Below are positions 20,301 to 33,550 of a stretch of 64,000 nt of DNA, piece after piece. Under the pieces are notes generated by a model, which was given only the letters and a program-made list of their open reading frames with translations, searched no databases and was not told the origin of the DNA. Every line of letters begins with the position of its first letter. Position 1 is the stretch's first letter. The translations under genes and the position numbers were made by a program. Origin of the DNA: Neospora caninum Liverpool (Eukaryota; Apicomplexa; Conoidasida; Eucoccidiorida; Sarcocystidae); contig NC_018388.1 of NCBI RefSeq assembly GCF_000208865.1, positions 434,001 through 498,000 of the forward strand, given 5' to 3'.

Positions 20301-23300
20301 CGCCGTGGACGGGAAGCTGGGGCTTCGCACTCGAGAAGAGAGGCTGAATCTTTTTCGCGTGGGCGAGGGGAAACCGGGAAGCGACGGGGAACGAGGAAGG
20401 GGGGACGAGTGACGCAGCCGTGGACGGGTCGAAAGGCAGGGGCGCCGGACCCGAGACAGAGAGAGACTGCCCAGCCTGCGGCCCGAGATAGGAAAAGGGA
20501 GAGAGTCCGAGCTGCGGGGTGCGAGCAAAGAAGCCAGGCGACGGGAAGGCCTGGCCTGAAGAGGGACACGTAGCCGACAAGCACAAAGTCGACGCGAGTC
20601 CACTGCGCTTCTTGTCGTAGCCGGGGAGCAGATGTGTGTCCTGGGGGAGGTCAACAAGGGCCAGCCGCGAGCGGTGCGTCTTCGCCGCTATCCGTCTTCC
20701 TGTCAGGTCCCACCTCTCCACGAACGCAGCTGTCAGGCGCTTCGCCCCTTCGCGGCCAAACCGCGCGCAGGAAATCGTCTTCAGTCTCATGCTGCCTTTG
20801 TATCTGTACCGCACGCGAAATTCCTTTGGAAAGACGACAGAGACACACACAAGGCAGCACAGGAGACGCGCCGGTGAGGCGATCCTATCGGTTTGGAACA
20901 CCAGAGACGTTCGTTCGTAGAGGAGGCGTGCCTCGCTGTGTCGCGTTCGGGCCGAAATCTCTCCGCTAGCCATGCCTCCGCGCGGGCGTCGTCACCTTCC
21001 CGCGAGCGCAGCGGCAAAAAGAGACCGCCGTGCATGCCGAGATAAACGCCAAGGGACCGCACAGTGCCCGCGAGACGGCGGAAACGCCTCCTCGCTTCGC
21101 TCCCGAGCGTTCTGGGTACCCTGCGAGCTCAACGGCGGAAGCTTAACGCGCAAGACCGAGCCGAAAACTTCCCGACGTTTGCGGAAACGCACCTGATTGT
21201 GAGGATGGAAGTGAGGTTGCCACAGCGCGTCGGCAGCTCCGACGTTGACCCGCCTCTCCTTCTTCTTTTTCTTGCCGTTGCCGCCTTCCTCGCCCTCGCT
21301 TTCGCTGCTGGTCCCGAAGGCCAACGCACAGGACGGGTGCACAGGCAGTGCCGGGCCCTTGTAGTGCTTCCTGAAGAAGTCCTTTATCGAGAGGCGTCGA
21401 ACAGGCACGGCGCCGGAATCCGCAGAGGAAGCGAGGCCTGGGTCCTCAGCTGTCTTCAAAGCCACGCGCTTCTTCGCGGAAAACCGGCCGTCCCGCGTGC
21501 CGTTTTTCGCTCTCCCTGTCTCGCCGGCTTCTGCGCCCCAGCCCCGTTCGCCCGAACCAGGAAAGCTTGACAGCAAAGTGGCGGGCGCCCCGCCGCGGAG
21601 CCGGTTTGCCTCGACAAAGTCGAACATGCTGTTGGTCGGCTCGCTTCCCCTCGCCTTCTCTGGCAGACCGGCATTTCGGTAGAGGACCGAAGGCGCAGTC
21701 GCCCCGCTGCATGCGTCCGGCGCCTCGGCGGAGCCCCACGGGCCCTCCGATTCTTCCTCTTCATCTGATGTTTCAGAGTCCGTTCTGCTCCGTGGTGCTG
21801 GCGGCAGACTGTTTGGAATCCGGCGCGGCGATCGTTCGAACGACCCGTCGCCAAACGCGTTTCCATTCGCCTCCTTTCCCGCGTCTCCGGCCCCCAATCC
21901 TGCCTCGCTGTCGCCTTGCACGCCAGGCACAGGCCAGTCTACAGCGTTCTCCCTCGCCTGGGGCGGCGAGGAGTGGAGAAGAGGAGTTGCCCCAGACCGC
22001 TGCGCCACGTTTGCGCCCTCGCCTAGGGCGGGTCTGAAGGCAGGCGACGCATCGCTTCGCTGTCCCTCCTCGGAGCACCTGTTTGGTCCAGGAGGGTCCA
22101 GCAGTGTCTCTTCAGAAGAGACACCACAGAGCGGCTCTCGGGGGCTGTCGCGAGGCCAGTCCGTGGAAGGCTCCTCGCCCTGCGCGAGGACGGCGGCTGC
22201 GTCGCCGCTCGCCAAAGACACGGAAAGGCGGTGAGGGGCGGGCGGCGACGGGGCGAGGCACGTCGTCTGCTCGTCGGCTCGTTCCCCGTCGAGCGTCTTC
22301 GCGACTTGGCCCTCGTCGCTCCGTCCACTTCCCTCTGCCTCGCCGTTTCTCTCTGCTGTCTCCAGAGGGGAGAACGAGCGAACTCTCATGTCTTCACAGT
22401 TTCCCGAGAGACTTGCCGAACGCTCCTGTTTTTCTCCCTCTCCACTCTCTCCCACTGTGCACTCTGGGAAATGCTGTCCGCCGCTTGGGAGAGACGCCTC
22501 CCCGCATGCAGTCGCGGGATCCAGGGCGACTGGAGGGGACAAAGGGAAGTCAGGGGAAGGCGAGGGAGAGACGGCGACAGAGAAGAGGCTTGGACGGACT
22601 TCCGGGTCGCCGGACGCCTCTGAGGGAACGAGAGAAGCGACACCTCCCGGACACCAAAGGGGCGGGAAAGAGGAAGAGAGAGATACAGTTGGAGAGCGCG
22701 ACCGTGTCGACGAGGCCGTTGAACTGTTTGCCTCTTCCTTAGCTCCGTAGTCGGGAACGAAGTCCTCTGGGCCTTCCCTCACAAAACACCTCGTCTCTCC
22801 CGGTCGCCTGACGCCACACGAGGCGAAGAGTGTGTGCACATTGACCCTCGCAGTCGCCTGCGGGGCTGACGGAGACGAAGAAGACAGAGATGTTGCCGAG
22901 GAAGACGAAGGAGGTGAGAAGGTACAGGAGGCGGGCTCTGTGGACGGCTGCTGGCTGGAGGAAGACGCGGGCTGCGTCGCCACGTTTTTCCGCTGGAGCA
23001 GCATCTGAAGAAGGCGCATCGGCAGCAGCTGTGGGTTTGAGAAATTCGACATCTTTGCACCCTCGGGGACCAAGGCGTCGTCTCCGACGTCACGGTGTTG
23101 GAAAGCGGGAGCCGGGGGACGACCGTCAGCGGGGACTTGAACGGGAGGGATCGACGATGGGAGAGAGGGAAACGACGGGAGAGAAAACAACGGCTGCGGC
23201 TCGAGGCATGGAGAAGGAAGTGACTCTCCGGGATTTAGAACGAGGTCGGGAGATGCGGTTGGCGGCGAGGAAAGAAAGCAAGCGGGCGAGGAATAAAGGG

Positions 23301-24186
23301 CTGTTCCGTCTCGAACGGCACCTTTATCGCTCCCCAGCTTGTGCGTCTCTTTTCCGTAACAAGACCGACCTGACTGAGCGTCGCCCTGCGCATTCTGACT
23401 CAAAACAAAAGAGGCGGTACCTGCTTCGGGCGAGCCGTCTCGACCCGCGCCTCCACTCCTCTTCCTGTCTCTTCCGCGCTCAGTCGCTTGCGCCTCAGAG
23501 AGAACTCGTTCCTCCTCTTTGGTTCGAAGCGTTTCCCTGCGTGAGGGACTGCCTCGAGCTGTGAAGGACGCCGACGCAGCTGGGTCGCCGAGTGTCTCTG
23601 GCGATTTCTGTGCCGCGATTCGCCCCGCATTTCCAGGGCCTCCGGCTAGCACGGAGTCCTGCACAGGAGAGGGCGGAAGCGACAGTCTCCGTTTTTCCTT
23701 TCTGCCGCTGCCTCGCTTTTGCTCGTGTCCATTCTCGACTGCCTCGCTCTGTCTCTTCCACGCGACTCTCTTCACTCTCTTGCGCCCTCCCCGGCGCTCG
23801 CCTCGGCCCCCGAGCCCCGCCGTCGCTGCGTGTTCCTGTTTTGGTCGAGGGGCGAGAGAAGAGAGAGTTGAGGGCCCCGGTACGCGCCTCGGTCTCCCGC
23901 GCTTTCTCCGTCTCTCCTCGCCGTTCCCACAGCTTGCCTCGACTTCTGTGCTTTGTAGGGCATGCATGTCCGTCCTTTCCGGACCCGAGCAGGATCGTCC
24001 AGCACTGCGTCGCCGGCGCCGAGCTGTGTCCTCAGAGGCCTGCATCCGTTCCCGTCTTCCGTCGTTCGTACCCCGCTTCTGCCCCGCAGACCGCCGACCC
24101 ACTTCCTTTCTGGAATCGTCGAACTGTCCAGAGAGGCGCCGTGCCCCCGCCCGTCTCGCCTTTCGGGCTTCTGGTGAAAGACCCAT
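17388..24186 (-). CDS. AP2/ERF-domain protein (ApiAP2 transcription factor), 3 exons
   Basis: Putative sequence-specific DNA-binding regulator of the apicomplexan AP2 family. Exons (minus): 24186-21193, 20823-20046 and 19405-17388, joined by CAG|GTGCGT to CCAAAG|GAA (phase 0) and CTAG|GTAAGA to TGCAG|CT (phase 1). These give 1929 aa. The AP2 domain spans the first junction at about residues 983-1040: strands around FRVRYRYKGSMRLKTISCARF, then the helix FGREGAKRLTAAFVERW, matching the family's Tyr/Phe-Gly-x-x-x-Ala-x-x-x-Ala pattern. The rest is Ser/Pro/Arg-rich disorder; exon 1 has a leucine-rich helix (NPQLLPMRLLQMLLQRKN). The start codon context is GCCATGGG. Exon 3 has no ATG until 18749, but its frame is open to the splice site. 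A second possible acceptor (CTCCAG|CG, exon start 19354) keeps the same phase. No second AP2 domain or obvious ACDC domain was seen, and the chromosome-based name cannot be assigned. Confidence 0.83.
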
Positions 24187-27100
24187 GGCCGCGGACCACT
24201 CCAGGGGGAGAAACGTTTCCTGCCGTCGAGGCGCCGCTCGCGAAAAAAAACCAGGGAACGAACGGAAGAGGCCTCAGTTCGGGCAGGGTTTTAAGCGGAC
24301 CGCGAAGGAGACAGCACTTTTGGGCGAGAAGCGGCGTTCTTCCAGTTTCAACCGCAGGCTGTTTTCGTCTCTGCGCAGCCACTGCAAATACGGACTTGCG
24401 AGTTCTTGCCAGTCAGGATGCAATCCAGGATTCCGCTCCAATCCATTTCCTGTCGCGCGACGGCAGCGGAAAGGGACGGGGGTGTCGGCACGTGTCGCTG
24501 GAGAGGAGCGTTCGCGTGTTTTGTGTTCCCTGGAATCCTTGCCTTCCTTCCTTCTTAGGCCTTGTTTTTTTCGACCCGGAAGTAGCTAACCACGAGAAAA
24601 ACTCTAGAGAAACTGCCTCGCCGGCGGACGATGCTCTCGGACTTCGGTGTGCGGTCAACGGGCGGCCAAACTCGAGCGCTGAACGGCAGAGCGCCGGGAG
24701 GTGTAGCGTCACTTGTTTCCTGGAGGCCGTTGTGTAGACCAAAAGACGCAGAGGCGTCTATGATCTCATCGATCGCATCTCGCAAGACCGGGGCCGCGAG
24801 CGGGTGCACGCGAGACCACACAGGCGTTTGTTCTCCGCCATGCGGCTAGCAGTTAGAGCTAGGGCCCCGCTGACCTACAGGGGCTAAGAGGCAAACAGGG
24901 GGGATCAAACAGGGGATGCACACGTGGACGTTTACTGACAGATCTCATCGCTGGTTGGCGGACCTTTGGTGGACGGCGGGGCGGAGTCGGCGCGGCTCCA
25001 TGGTTTTTGTTGAGTGACTGTCTGCTGTGTTCCTGGCGGCGAGCTTAGAAATTTGACTACGGAGGCAGCGCTATTCTTGACGCCTAGGACGAGGCAAACC
25101 GCGCCTTCCGAGGAAAGAAAGGGGAAAAACAGAAACTGAGAGCGACGTTGCTGGAAAGGCAGCCGCTGTTCGCCCGTCCCGCGAGTCTGAGCTCGGGTCA
25201 CCCGTGCAGATATATCGAGTTGGTGGGAGGGCCGGAGCACACACAGAGAGCGGCCGAAGAAAGGACGAACTCGCGCGAGAAACATGAGTGACACCGAAAA
25301 AACAGATGAAGACATGGGCTGAAGACGCTTTCGATGTGTCGTTTTTCTCCGGCACGGAAAACACTTTCACTCTCCCCGGTTTTTCTTCGAGCAACAGATG
25401 CGCGCAGCGCAGCCGTCAAGGCAGCTGGTGCCTCCCTCGCCCCGGTTGACTCTCTGCAGCCTTTCTGAGACAGGAAATCGCCGGTTTCCGGTGGGGAGAG
25501 AAAAGGACAGCTTTTCGCCCACCACTCATTTCCTTTGGAAAGAAGAGGAAAGACCTCGAGGAAAGGACGAGCTAAAGGAGCTGGCCCAGATGTCCGAACT
25601 GAAGTCGTAGACGGCCGCACACCACATGGACCGACGATCTGCTCACTCTTTGGTGCACACAATGGAGGGCGCTTTCTTGCAGAACCTCCTCTACGAGGGG
25701 GCGAGATCTCGGCACTCACCGCAAAAAGAGGAAGAACAGAGAAGAGGAAACCAGCAACCAGGAATCCGCTCTCATCAGTCAGCTCTACGGACCAGCGACA
25801 CTGACGACGGGCGGATCATTGACTGAGCATCTCTTCAATGAAATTTTTCCGAGGCGCGACCACCTGACCGATCTTCTCACCTCCGCGATTTTCTCGCAGC
25901 GGTCCCTCCCCATGCCGCGTTGCTCGCCACCCCGTTTCGCGGCTCCGAGACCCAGAGAGTCGCCGAGGGTCACCAAATCCCCAGGAAACAAGTGACCCGA
26001 AATTTTTCCGGGGAAAAGGCCAGGTTTTCATCCCCCGCGATGCAAGGGATTCAAGAAGTCCTTTCTTCCGTCGATTCAATGTAAAAGAGGCGAGCTGCGC
26101 TCACAGAGAAGCTTCACAAAGACGGTTCGCCAATGTAATGTGTGCGCAATACACACTGGGTCATGCCTGCGACGTGTCGAGGCGCGTCGCCCGTCTTCCT
26201 TGTTACCAAGAATGCCAGCAACAGACCTCGGCTCTTCATGAGCATGCGGAAGAAACACACGCACACAAGCGAACCGTGGACTGTAGACACAACACTTGAG
26301 CCCTCCACAGAACGAAACACGGGCCGCGATAGTGTGGACCGACTATTTTCGAGATTTCCCTTTCCCTGGCCGAACAGGAGAAGCAGCCGCGTCCTCGGCG
26401 TTTCACCCTAATTACTTCGGCCAGTCCAGAGCTCATCCTGTCCCCGGCTGAACGAGCCAGCGTCACACTTTCCTTTCTTCTAGATTCGCAGGGACCCTAT
26501 GTGGGTCTTTTCGGCTTTTGCGTGCAGGCTGCGGAGCTGCCTTCTCTGGGATTGCCTCGTCAACATCTTCACGCGAGACTTGCAGCCTCCTTGTGCTTCG
26601 CGCGTTTTCGCGAGTCCAGTTCCGTCCGTTGCTGCACAGATTGTTTCCTCGACAGGCCCACCCGTCCGCGTACAATAGATAAGTGGAAAAATTCACTCAA
26701 TTGTTTGTAGAATCCAGTATTCGTTTCACATCGCAAGCACACGCTGGCTGCTGAATCCCGTTTTCCGCTGTACATACACACCTGACGCCGCACATAACAA
26801 TTAAAGAGAACACGCAAGGCAACTCAAAGATCTAGTGGACGGGGTCACGGCGGCGATTGTGACGGAGCTGTGCTTTCTGCAGCGAAAAGGAAAACGATGA
26901 CATGTGGAGTTTGGCGGAACCGTGCGCAGTTCGCTTTCTTATGCGCAAACCGCGGAGCGAGTAGCCAGAAGCTCGACTTTGGGGGCGCGTGACAGAGACG
27001 GCGAAAAAACTCAGCTGGGACATTTTTCGCGCGACTGTGGACTTTGACATTTTAAAAAAAGATTCTCGATTCTCGCAAACATCGAGCGCCACCCCCCACG

Positions 27101-27937
27101 AGGGTCAGCGCACTACGCTGCGTGTCGCCCGAACACGGCCTAAACTCGAATCTGGGTTCCGGACTCGTCTCTCTCAGGGAGTTTCTGCTCGCCCCAGCCG
27201 CGGGGCAGAAAAAGGGAAGCGTCCTCACGCTTGAGTTGCAAAAAACGATTAGCTTTCCGAGACAAGAGCGCCGGGGAAAAGGAAACAGCCGGTCTCTCTC
27301 CCGCCAGGGAAAACAGTCGACAAGGGTGGCTTTCCCAGAGAGAGACACTGAAACTATGTTTGTGTAGAAAGTACATCTGCGTCACCACATAATACGTCTG
27401 CACACACATGAACGAATATGTATAGGGACATACGTACGTCCACATATACAAATATACCATTACACATGTGTTGGAATGTGCGGAAAAAAACCCATCTCCA
27501 GCGAATCCATGTGCCTACACAGACGATTTTCGATCGCCTTATGCCTATCTGTCGATATGGGTATCGCGTCACCGATAAATCTACCCACGCAAATGCGCTC
27601 TGGACAAGCCTTACGGAAACACATACACGTCGTGTGCAAACTTATTCACGTGCGTTTCACCAGCACGCACAGCTACACATATGGATGTACCTACTATTAC
27701 CTACCGAATAACAGCGAAGACACGAGGCTCTCGCGCCTACAAAAAGAAGCTGTGCGATGTACCTTTCTTGGGTAGAGCACACCCGAGTAACTGCGTCGCT
27801 TCCTATCTTCCTTCTACCTTCCTCACGCGTGTTGACATTTCTAAATTCCTCGGAAAAACCCATTCTCGACGCTGTATCCGTTCCGTTCCTTTCGTGATTT
27901 TTCGTGCTTTTCGTTTCCCTCTTTCTTTCGCAACCAG
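24187..27937. other. Long intergenic region between the PhoD-like and AP2 genes
   Basis: 3.75 kb between two minus-strand genes. It should contain the 3' UTR of the PhoD-like gene on the right and the promoter and 5' leader of the AP2 gene on the left. No domain-bearing frame was found. The stretch 27400-27480 is a degenerate TACATA/TATACA-type simple sequence. Confidence 0.55.
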
Positions 27938-30900
27938 TCACGCCATTCGCCGTCTTCGGGGGTTTGTGGAGGCGTCGCGGCTCCCACGCTTTAGCTCTTC
28001 TGCCGCTTCACGCACTGCGGTTTCCGCTCCTCGATTCCCGCCCCGCCGCTCCACCTTCTCCTGTCTCCGCCCACAGACGCATCGCGCACAGCACGCCAGA
28101 GCGCGAAGAAGCAGCGCGCAGAAAAGGACAAGGACGAGAAACAGAACAAGCACGGCCGCGGCGACGTACGCAGGCGTCCGGTCGGGCCCCTCCGGAGGCT
28201 CGCAGAACCACCGAGCACGGGGCAAGTCTCTCAGCTGGTGTCTCTCGCTGCGGCCTGTCTCCTCGCCCCGCCTCGCCTTCGCCGCTCCAGAAAGCGCAGC
28301 GCCATCCCCGGCACTAGCCGCACCTTTCTCCCCTCTCCTTTCTTCCCTTGCGTCGCTACTCTCTTCTTCCAGTTGCCTGAGGAGCCGGCGGCGGGCGCCC
28401 TGGAAGGCGAACGGCGAGACAAACGTCTCGAGGACGAGGTCGCCGAACGGCAGCGCGAAAATCTCCACGCTAATCCACAGGCGAGCAGCGAGAACTTCCT
28501 CCACATGTCCGCAGGCCACGTGGCGTGAATCGCGCTCGCTTTCCTCGCCGTGGCCCTCAGTCTCTCCAGGCTCGCCTCGACCATCAACGCTACACACGGC
28601 GTGCGTCAAAGCTTCCAAAACGGCCTTCTCGCGCTGCGCCCGCATTCGGCTGTCGTCCTTCTCGCCGTGCGTGCTCGCTGTGTTGTTCTGTCCCGGATCG
28701 CCCGGCGCCTTCTCCGGCAGCACGGTCGCGAGCGCGGAGCAAATCTGCCGAGACTCGCTGCGCAGCGCAGACGCCCAGCTGAGCAGCCGCGCCAGGCGCC
28801 GTTGCCGGAGCGCGTGCGCCGCGTCGCGTTCGGAGAAATCCGCTTTCTGCCGACCCAGCAGAAAACGCAAGACGCCGCCGACCGCTTCCCGCGCGCGCGA
28901 CCGACTGGACACACAGAAGGCAGCGATGTCGTCGGTCCACGAAGAGGAGACCGACGAAGAGGAGACAGACGAAGAGGAGGTACGTGAGAGGCGCTGGAGC
29001 GAGACGTGAAGGAGAGCTTCGACAGTGAGGAGGAGCGAGAAGAACGCGTGGTTTCGGAGGAGAGGATAGGGGAAAGTCGGGCGGTTCCCGTACTCGACAA
29101 CATCGCTCGCCGCGCCTGACGGCTCTTGCTCTTCGTCTCCCCAGCACCAGACCGAGCTCTGCAAACCGACCTCTTCGTCCCACTCGCGCTGAGGGCGTCG
29201 CCTCGGCGTCGCCGAGCCTTGGGAACACGCGCCCCAAGATTTGCGCGGCGAAATGTTCAGCTTCGTCTTCGCTTGCCCTGTCCCTCTGCCCTCGTGCCGC
29301 GACCGGCTGTGGACGGCGAGCAGCCGCCGATACAGCGACAACAGCAGGTGAAACCGCGCCGGACTCTTCGCGAAGAAGTCACCGACTGCGTCAACGAGGG
29401 ACGGAGACAGTCTCTCCGCATCGCGTTCGCCTCCCTTCCCGCACGAAGACGAGACGGCAGCGAGAAGCGAGGCGTAGGCCGCTCGATCTTCTGTCTCTCC
29501 CGCGCGTTTCGCCTCTCCCTGCTCTCGCCTCTCGCGCCTCGCCGCTCCTGGCTCCGCTGCTTCGCCTTCTCGAAGAAGAAACAACGGACTCCGCACCAGC
29601 TGGATATCGCCAACGTTACGACGGGTGTACACGAGGCGTTCGCCTGAGCGCGGAACAGCCGCAAAAAGAGACAAAATCGGAGTCATGAACAACTTACGGG
29701 CTGCGGCCTGTAGCGTGCAGCAGATGAGCACTTGAGGCGAAACGCTCCATCAGACGCGCACGGGCGGCGACTGCGCTGGCGAGCGACGGCGAGTTTACGG
29801 AATCAACTCGAACAGAGCAGCATCTCTTCTAGCACGGAGCGCGCTTCCTGCGCCTCAAGCCCCGGTTTTTCTTCGCTGTCGCGCCGCATGCATTTGTGCC
29901 CCCACCCTTGATCAGCTACCGGTCGTTGAAGTTTCTTCAGATCTGCCGCCCGCGTTCAGTTCTTCTCCAGTTCCTCTTCGCTCCGACTGCGTTCGTCGCC
30001 TCTTCCCTTTGTTCCTCTCTCCCCCCGCCTTGAGCCTCTCTACGCCATCCCCTCTCCGTGGAAAATCCTCCCCAGCTGTCTCCTCGACCGATGCCCCACC
30101 TTCTTCCCTCCGCTTTGCTGCTGCCTCGCCTGGCTTCTCTGTTTTTGCCTCGTCTTCCACTTCCGGTTTCCCTTCTCTCGCGGTTCGCTTCCTACCGTAG
30201 AAGTCGTCGCGAGTCGTGGAGGTCCGCGGCAGGAGCTTTTGCAGTCCATACTCCGCGAGCCTGGCGGGCGCTGCTGCGGCGAGGAAAGTTTCTTCGACGC
30301 CGTGGGTCAGGCCGCTCGAAGTAACCTCGATCAATTCCACGCCGCGCCTCCAGTCTCGCCGCGCCTCGGCGCCGCTACCCTCGCTGCGCCGCCGTTCTTC
30401 CGCGTGGCCTTCCCGCAGCAGGTCCAGGTACTCCTCGACAGGGTGCGGAGCGGAGAAGAGCGAGAAGGTCGCCGCAACTGACGGCGCAAAAAGGTGCATG
30501 AAGACGTAGGACGACAGGAAGGAAAGCGACGGAAAGAGACGCTCAAAAAGACCCGGCCTTGTCCACGGCGTCACCGACAGCAGGCTATCTCTTGGCCCTT
30601 GCGCGACGGACCCTTGCGAGAACAAGGCAGAAGGATCAGACGCGTGCTCTGGAACCCCCAACTCGCCCTGCCGGGCGTTCCTCGGGACAGACGCCTGATT
30701 TCCACCTCGGTCTTCAGCCTCCGCGGCGCGGCGACGCTCGCCGTGGTGTCTTGCCTCGCGTTCGCGCTCTCTGTCGAGGCGCCCGAGCAACAGACCCATG
30801 CGCTGCCACGGAGACGGAGCGAGGCACTGCGCGGCGGAGACAGGAGACGAGGTCGGCGCCTGTGTCTCCTCACCAGCCGGCGCAGGTCGCGGCTCGGAGC

Positions 30901-32931
30901 CCGCGGGCGAAACGGAGAAGCGAGGACGACACAGCACGCCTGGAAAGACACCGCAGAGACGTCGCGGAGAGAGTAGGGAACGGCAGGAGGAAAAACTGAG
31001 GAAAGCACGCAACGGACGAGGCAAGCAGGAACCGGGATAAAAGTGAAGGGAGAGAAGGGAAGGAGGGAAGGGAAGGAGAGAAGGGAGGGAGAGAAGAGAA
31101 GGAGAGAAGAGGCGGCGAGAAGGAAGGGAGAGAAGGAAGGGAGAGAAGGGACGCAGGGAAGGAAGAGAGAGAAGGAAGGTAGAGAAGGGACGGAGAGAAG
31201 GGAGGGAGAGAAGGAAGGGAGAGAAGGGAGGGAGAGAAGGAAGGTAGAGAAGGAAGGGAGAGAAGGGAGGGAGAGAAGGGAGAGAAGGGAGGGAGAGAAG
31301 GGAGAGAAGGGACGGAGAGAAGGAAGGGAGAGGCGCAGGGGCAGGATAAGAGTAACGCGATACTTGGTTGAGGCTGGGAAAAAACACGCCTGCATCTTTT
31401 TGGACTCCGGAGCCCGTGTTTGCTTTCTCCTGTTCTTCCCTCGCTTCTCTCTGGACTCGCTGAGGGCGTCGGGGAACGGTGCGTTTGTGGCCATGGCGAC
31501 TCACGATTTATTTCGGCAAAGTGCACGTCACCGGAGAGCAAGACGGGCATCTGGACACCCGAATCCATGATGAGGTTCAACAGTCGTCTTCTCGCGTCGG
31601 GGAAGATGGACCACGCTTCAGTCGCGATGCTGCGAAAAAGAAGCAAAACACTTCGGAGGTGCCTTGACACGTGCGAAACTTGGAAGCGACCTCGTGTGTG
31701 AACAAATCAAGCGTACACGCTTTTCAGCAACCCGCAGAAAACAGATCTTCACGGGCTCCCCGTCAACACCGAACGTAAAGACACAGAGACAGAGTCACCG
31801 GCCTCGAGAGAGAAAGTGAGAGCGAGAAAAAAGGGGAAGAGGGCTATGCGCAAAGAGAGGAAGACCGAAAACGTACAAGGGAGACGGCAGGACTTGAATG
31901 CTGGAAGCAATGAAGGTGACTGCATCTCCTTCTTCCTTCGATTTGCGCAGTTCCTCCTCCAACCAGGTCCACTGCTGGTGCCCGAGAATGTCCCCGTGAG
32001 GCAGCAAGGCCCACGAATCGCGGTTGAACCTGCGACCACACGCGAGAAAACGAAAACACTGCGTCGGAAAAAGAGAAGAAGGAGAATGCAAGAAGACGAA
32101 AAACGCATGCACGATGGAGTTTAATTGCGTTCCCGCGACGCCGCGTTGCATTGAGCACTCCAGGGAGTAGAGCTTTTCCGCGAACGCCACTGCATGCATA
32201 AAAGAAAGACGCGCTTCTACAGGGGCAATTCCTCGCGCACAAGCTGGCAAAACAGTTCCCGCGGGAAAGTCGCGATCTTCTGAAAAACGCGGCTGACGCG
32301 TTCCTGGCCTGCGGGAGCGGAGGCTGTAGGATGAGAGATTTGCGGAAGAGACTGAAAAGATTGCCTTCCGGAGTCTACGGAGAGGAAGGCCGACTTTAGA
32401 GAACGTTTTGAAGACGCACACGCGTTTCAAAAAGATAGTGAACCCCTTGTCAGCGTCGCGGGAGAAGCACATGGCGTAGATTTCTCTTGAGCAGGCACAC
32501 AAAACGGTAGGAAGAACGAGAAGGGAGGGAATCGAGCGAAAAAGTGAGAGGAAAACGATAAATTGGAGACCTACCTCGAGTCCAAAAGAATCACACGAAA
32601 CGCGAAACCGGCGTCCACTTGGATCTTGTGTGAACTGTAGGCTCCATCCCAAAAGACCGAGCGACGAGGAGAGTTTTTCGGCACATTGAAAAAATCCAGC
32701 ACGATGTCGCGCGCCTCTGCAGAGAACAGATACAGCCCGCATGCGAGCCGAAAAAAACCAGAGGAATTGCTCAAAAAACTTCTGATACTTCGGCCTCTCC
32801 GGCTCCAGGGGCAGCACGGGAGACCCACAGAATATCTATACCTACCTCCACCTATCTATCTATCTATACGTAAGTATATCTATCTCCATATCTATGCCTG
32901 TTTGTAGATATATGTTCATATGTGCATGTAC

Positions 32932-32972
<41 letters not shown>

Positions 32973-33171
32973 AGTTGCATGTGGATCTGCATGCACACGC
33001 TGCCCAGCACTTCACACACGTGGGATGTGATACATGCAGGCCGCGATATCTACCCGTCGGAGGGCGCCTGTGTTAAATGTATCCAAGACAATACACCAGC
33101 AATCGCAATCTATTAGGCATACCGACGCGTGCACGCATGAGAGAAGTACTTACGTCCACGTGCTACATATT

Positions 33172-33216
<45 letters not shown>

Positions 33217-33237
33217 GATGGAAATCGATGCATCCAC

Positions 33238-33268
<31 letters not shown>

Positions 33269-33513
33269 GTTAGCTAGAAAGCTAGAGGAATCTATGCGAG
33301 TTCCCTATTTTGGGTCTACTGAAACGCTGTTCGCTTTTTCTGTTTCTATTAAGTACCGTATTTAAAAGGATGATGTTTCGACGGATTGTCTTCTCCCAAG
33401 TCGTGATCGTCGTAGGTCCCAATCACGTGCACGCCTGTGTGAAGAAAATCCTGAAACCAGAAGGCCAGTGGACGAGAACACAGCCCTTGTGAATTCAGAA
33501 CACAAGCACTCGG

Positions 33514-33550
<37 letters not shown>

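Noticed and set aside
27681..29009. 442-codon plus-strand frame antisense to the PhoD last exon
   Set aside because: It is a shadow of the minus-strand coding exon, with Ser/Arg-rich random content. The minus-strand frame fits the PhoD splice phase exactly.
31043..31570. 175-codon plus-strand frame made of RREGKE-like repeats
   Set aside because: It is a translation of the purine minisatellite inside a PhoD intron, on the antisense strand.
31894..31894. Alternative exon 6 donor (ATTCAA|GTCCTG) in the PhoD gene
   Set aside because: Its phase does not fit the next exon and it is a weak donor. The downstream TT|GTACGT restores phase and the family motif SSIQVL.
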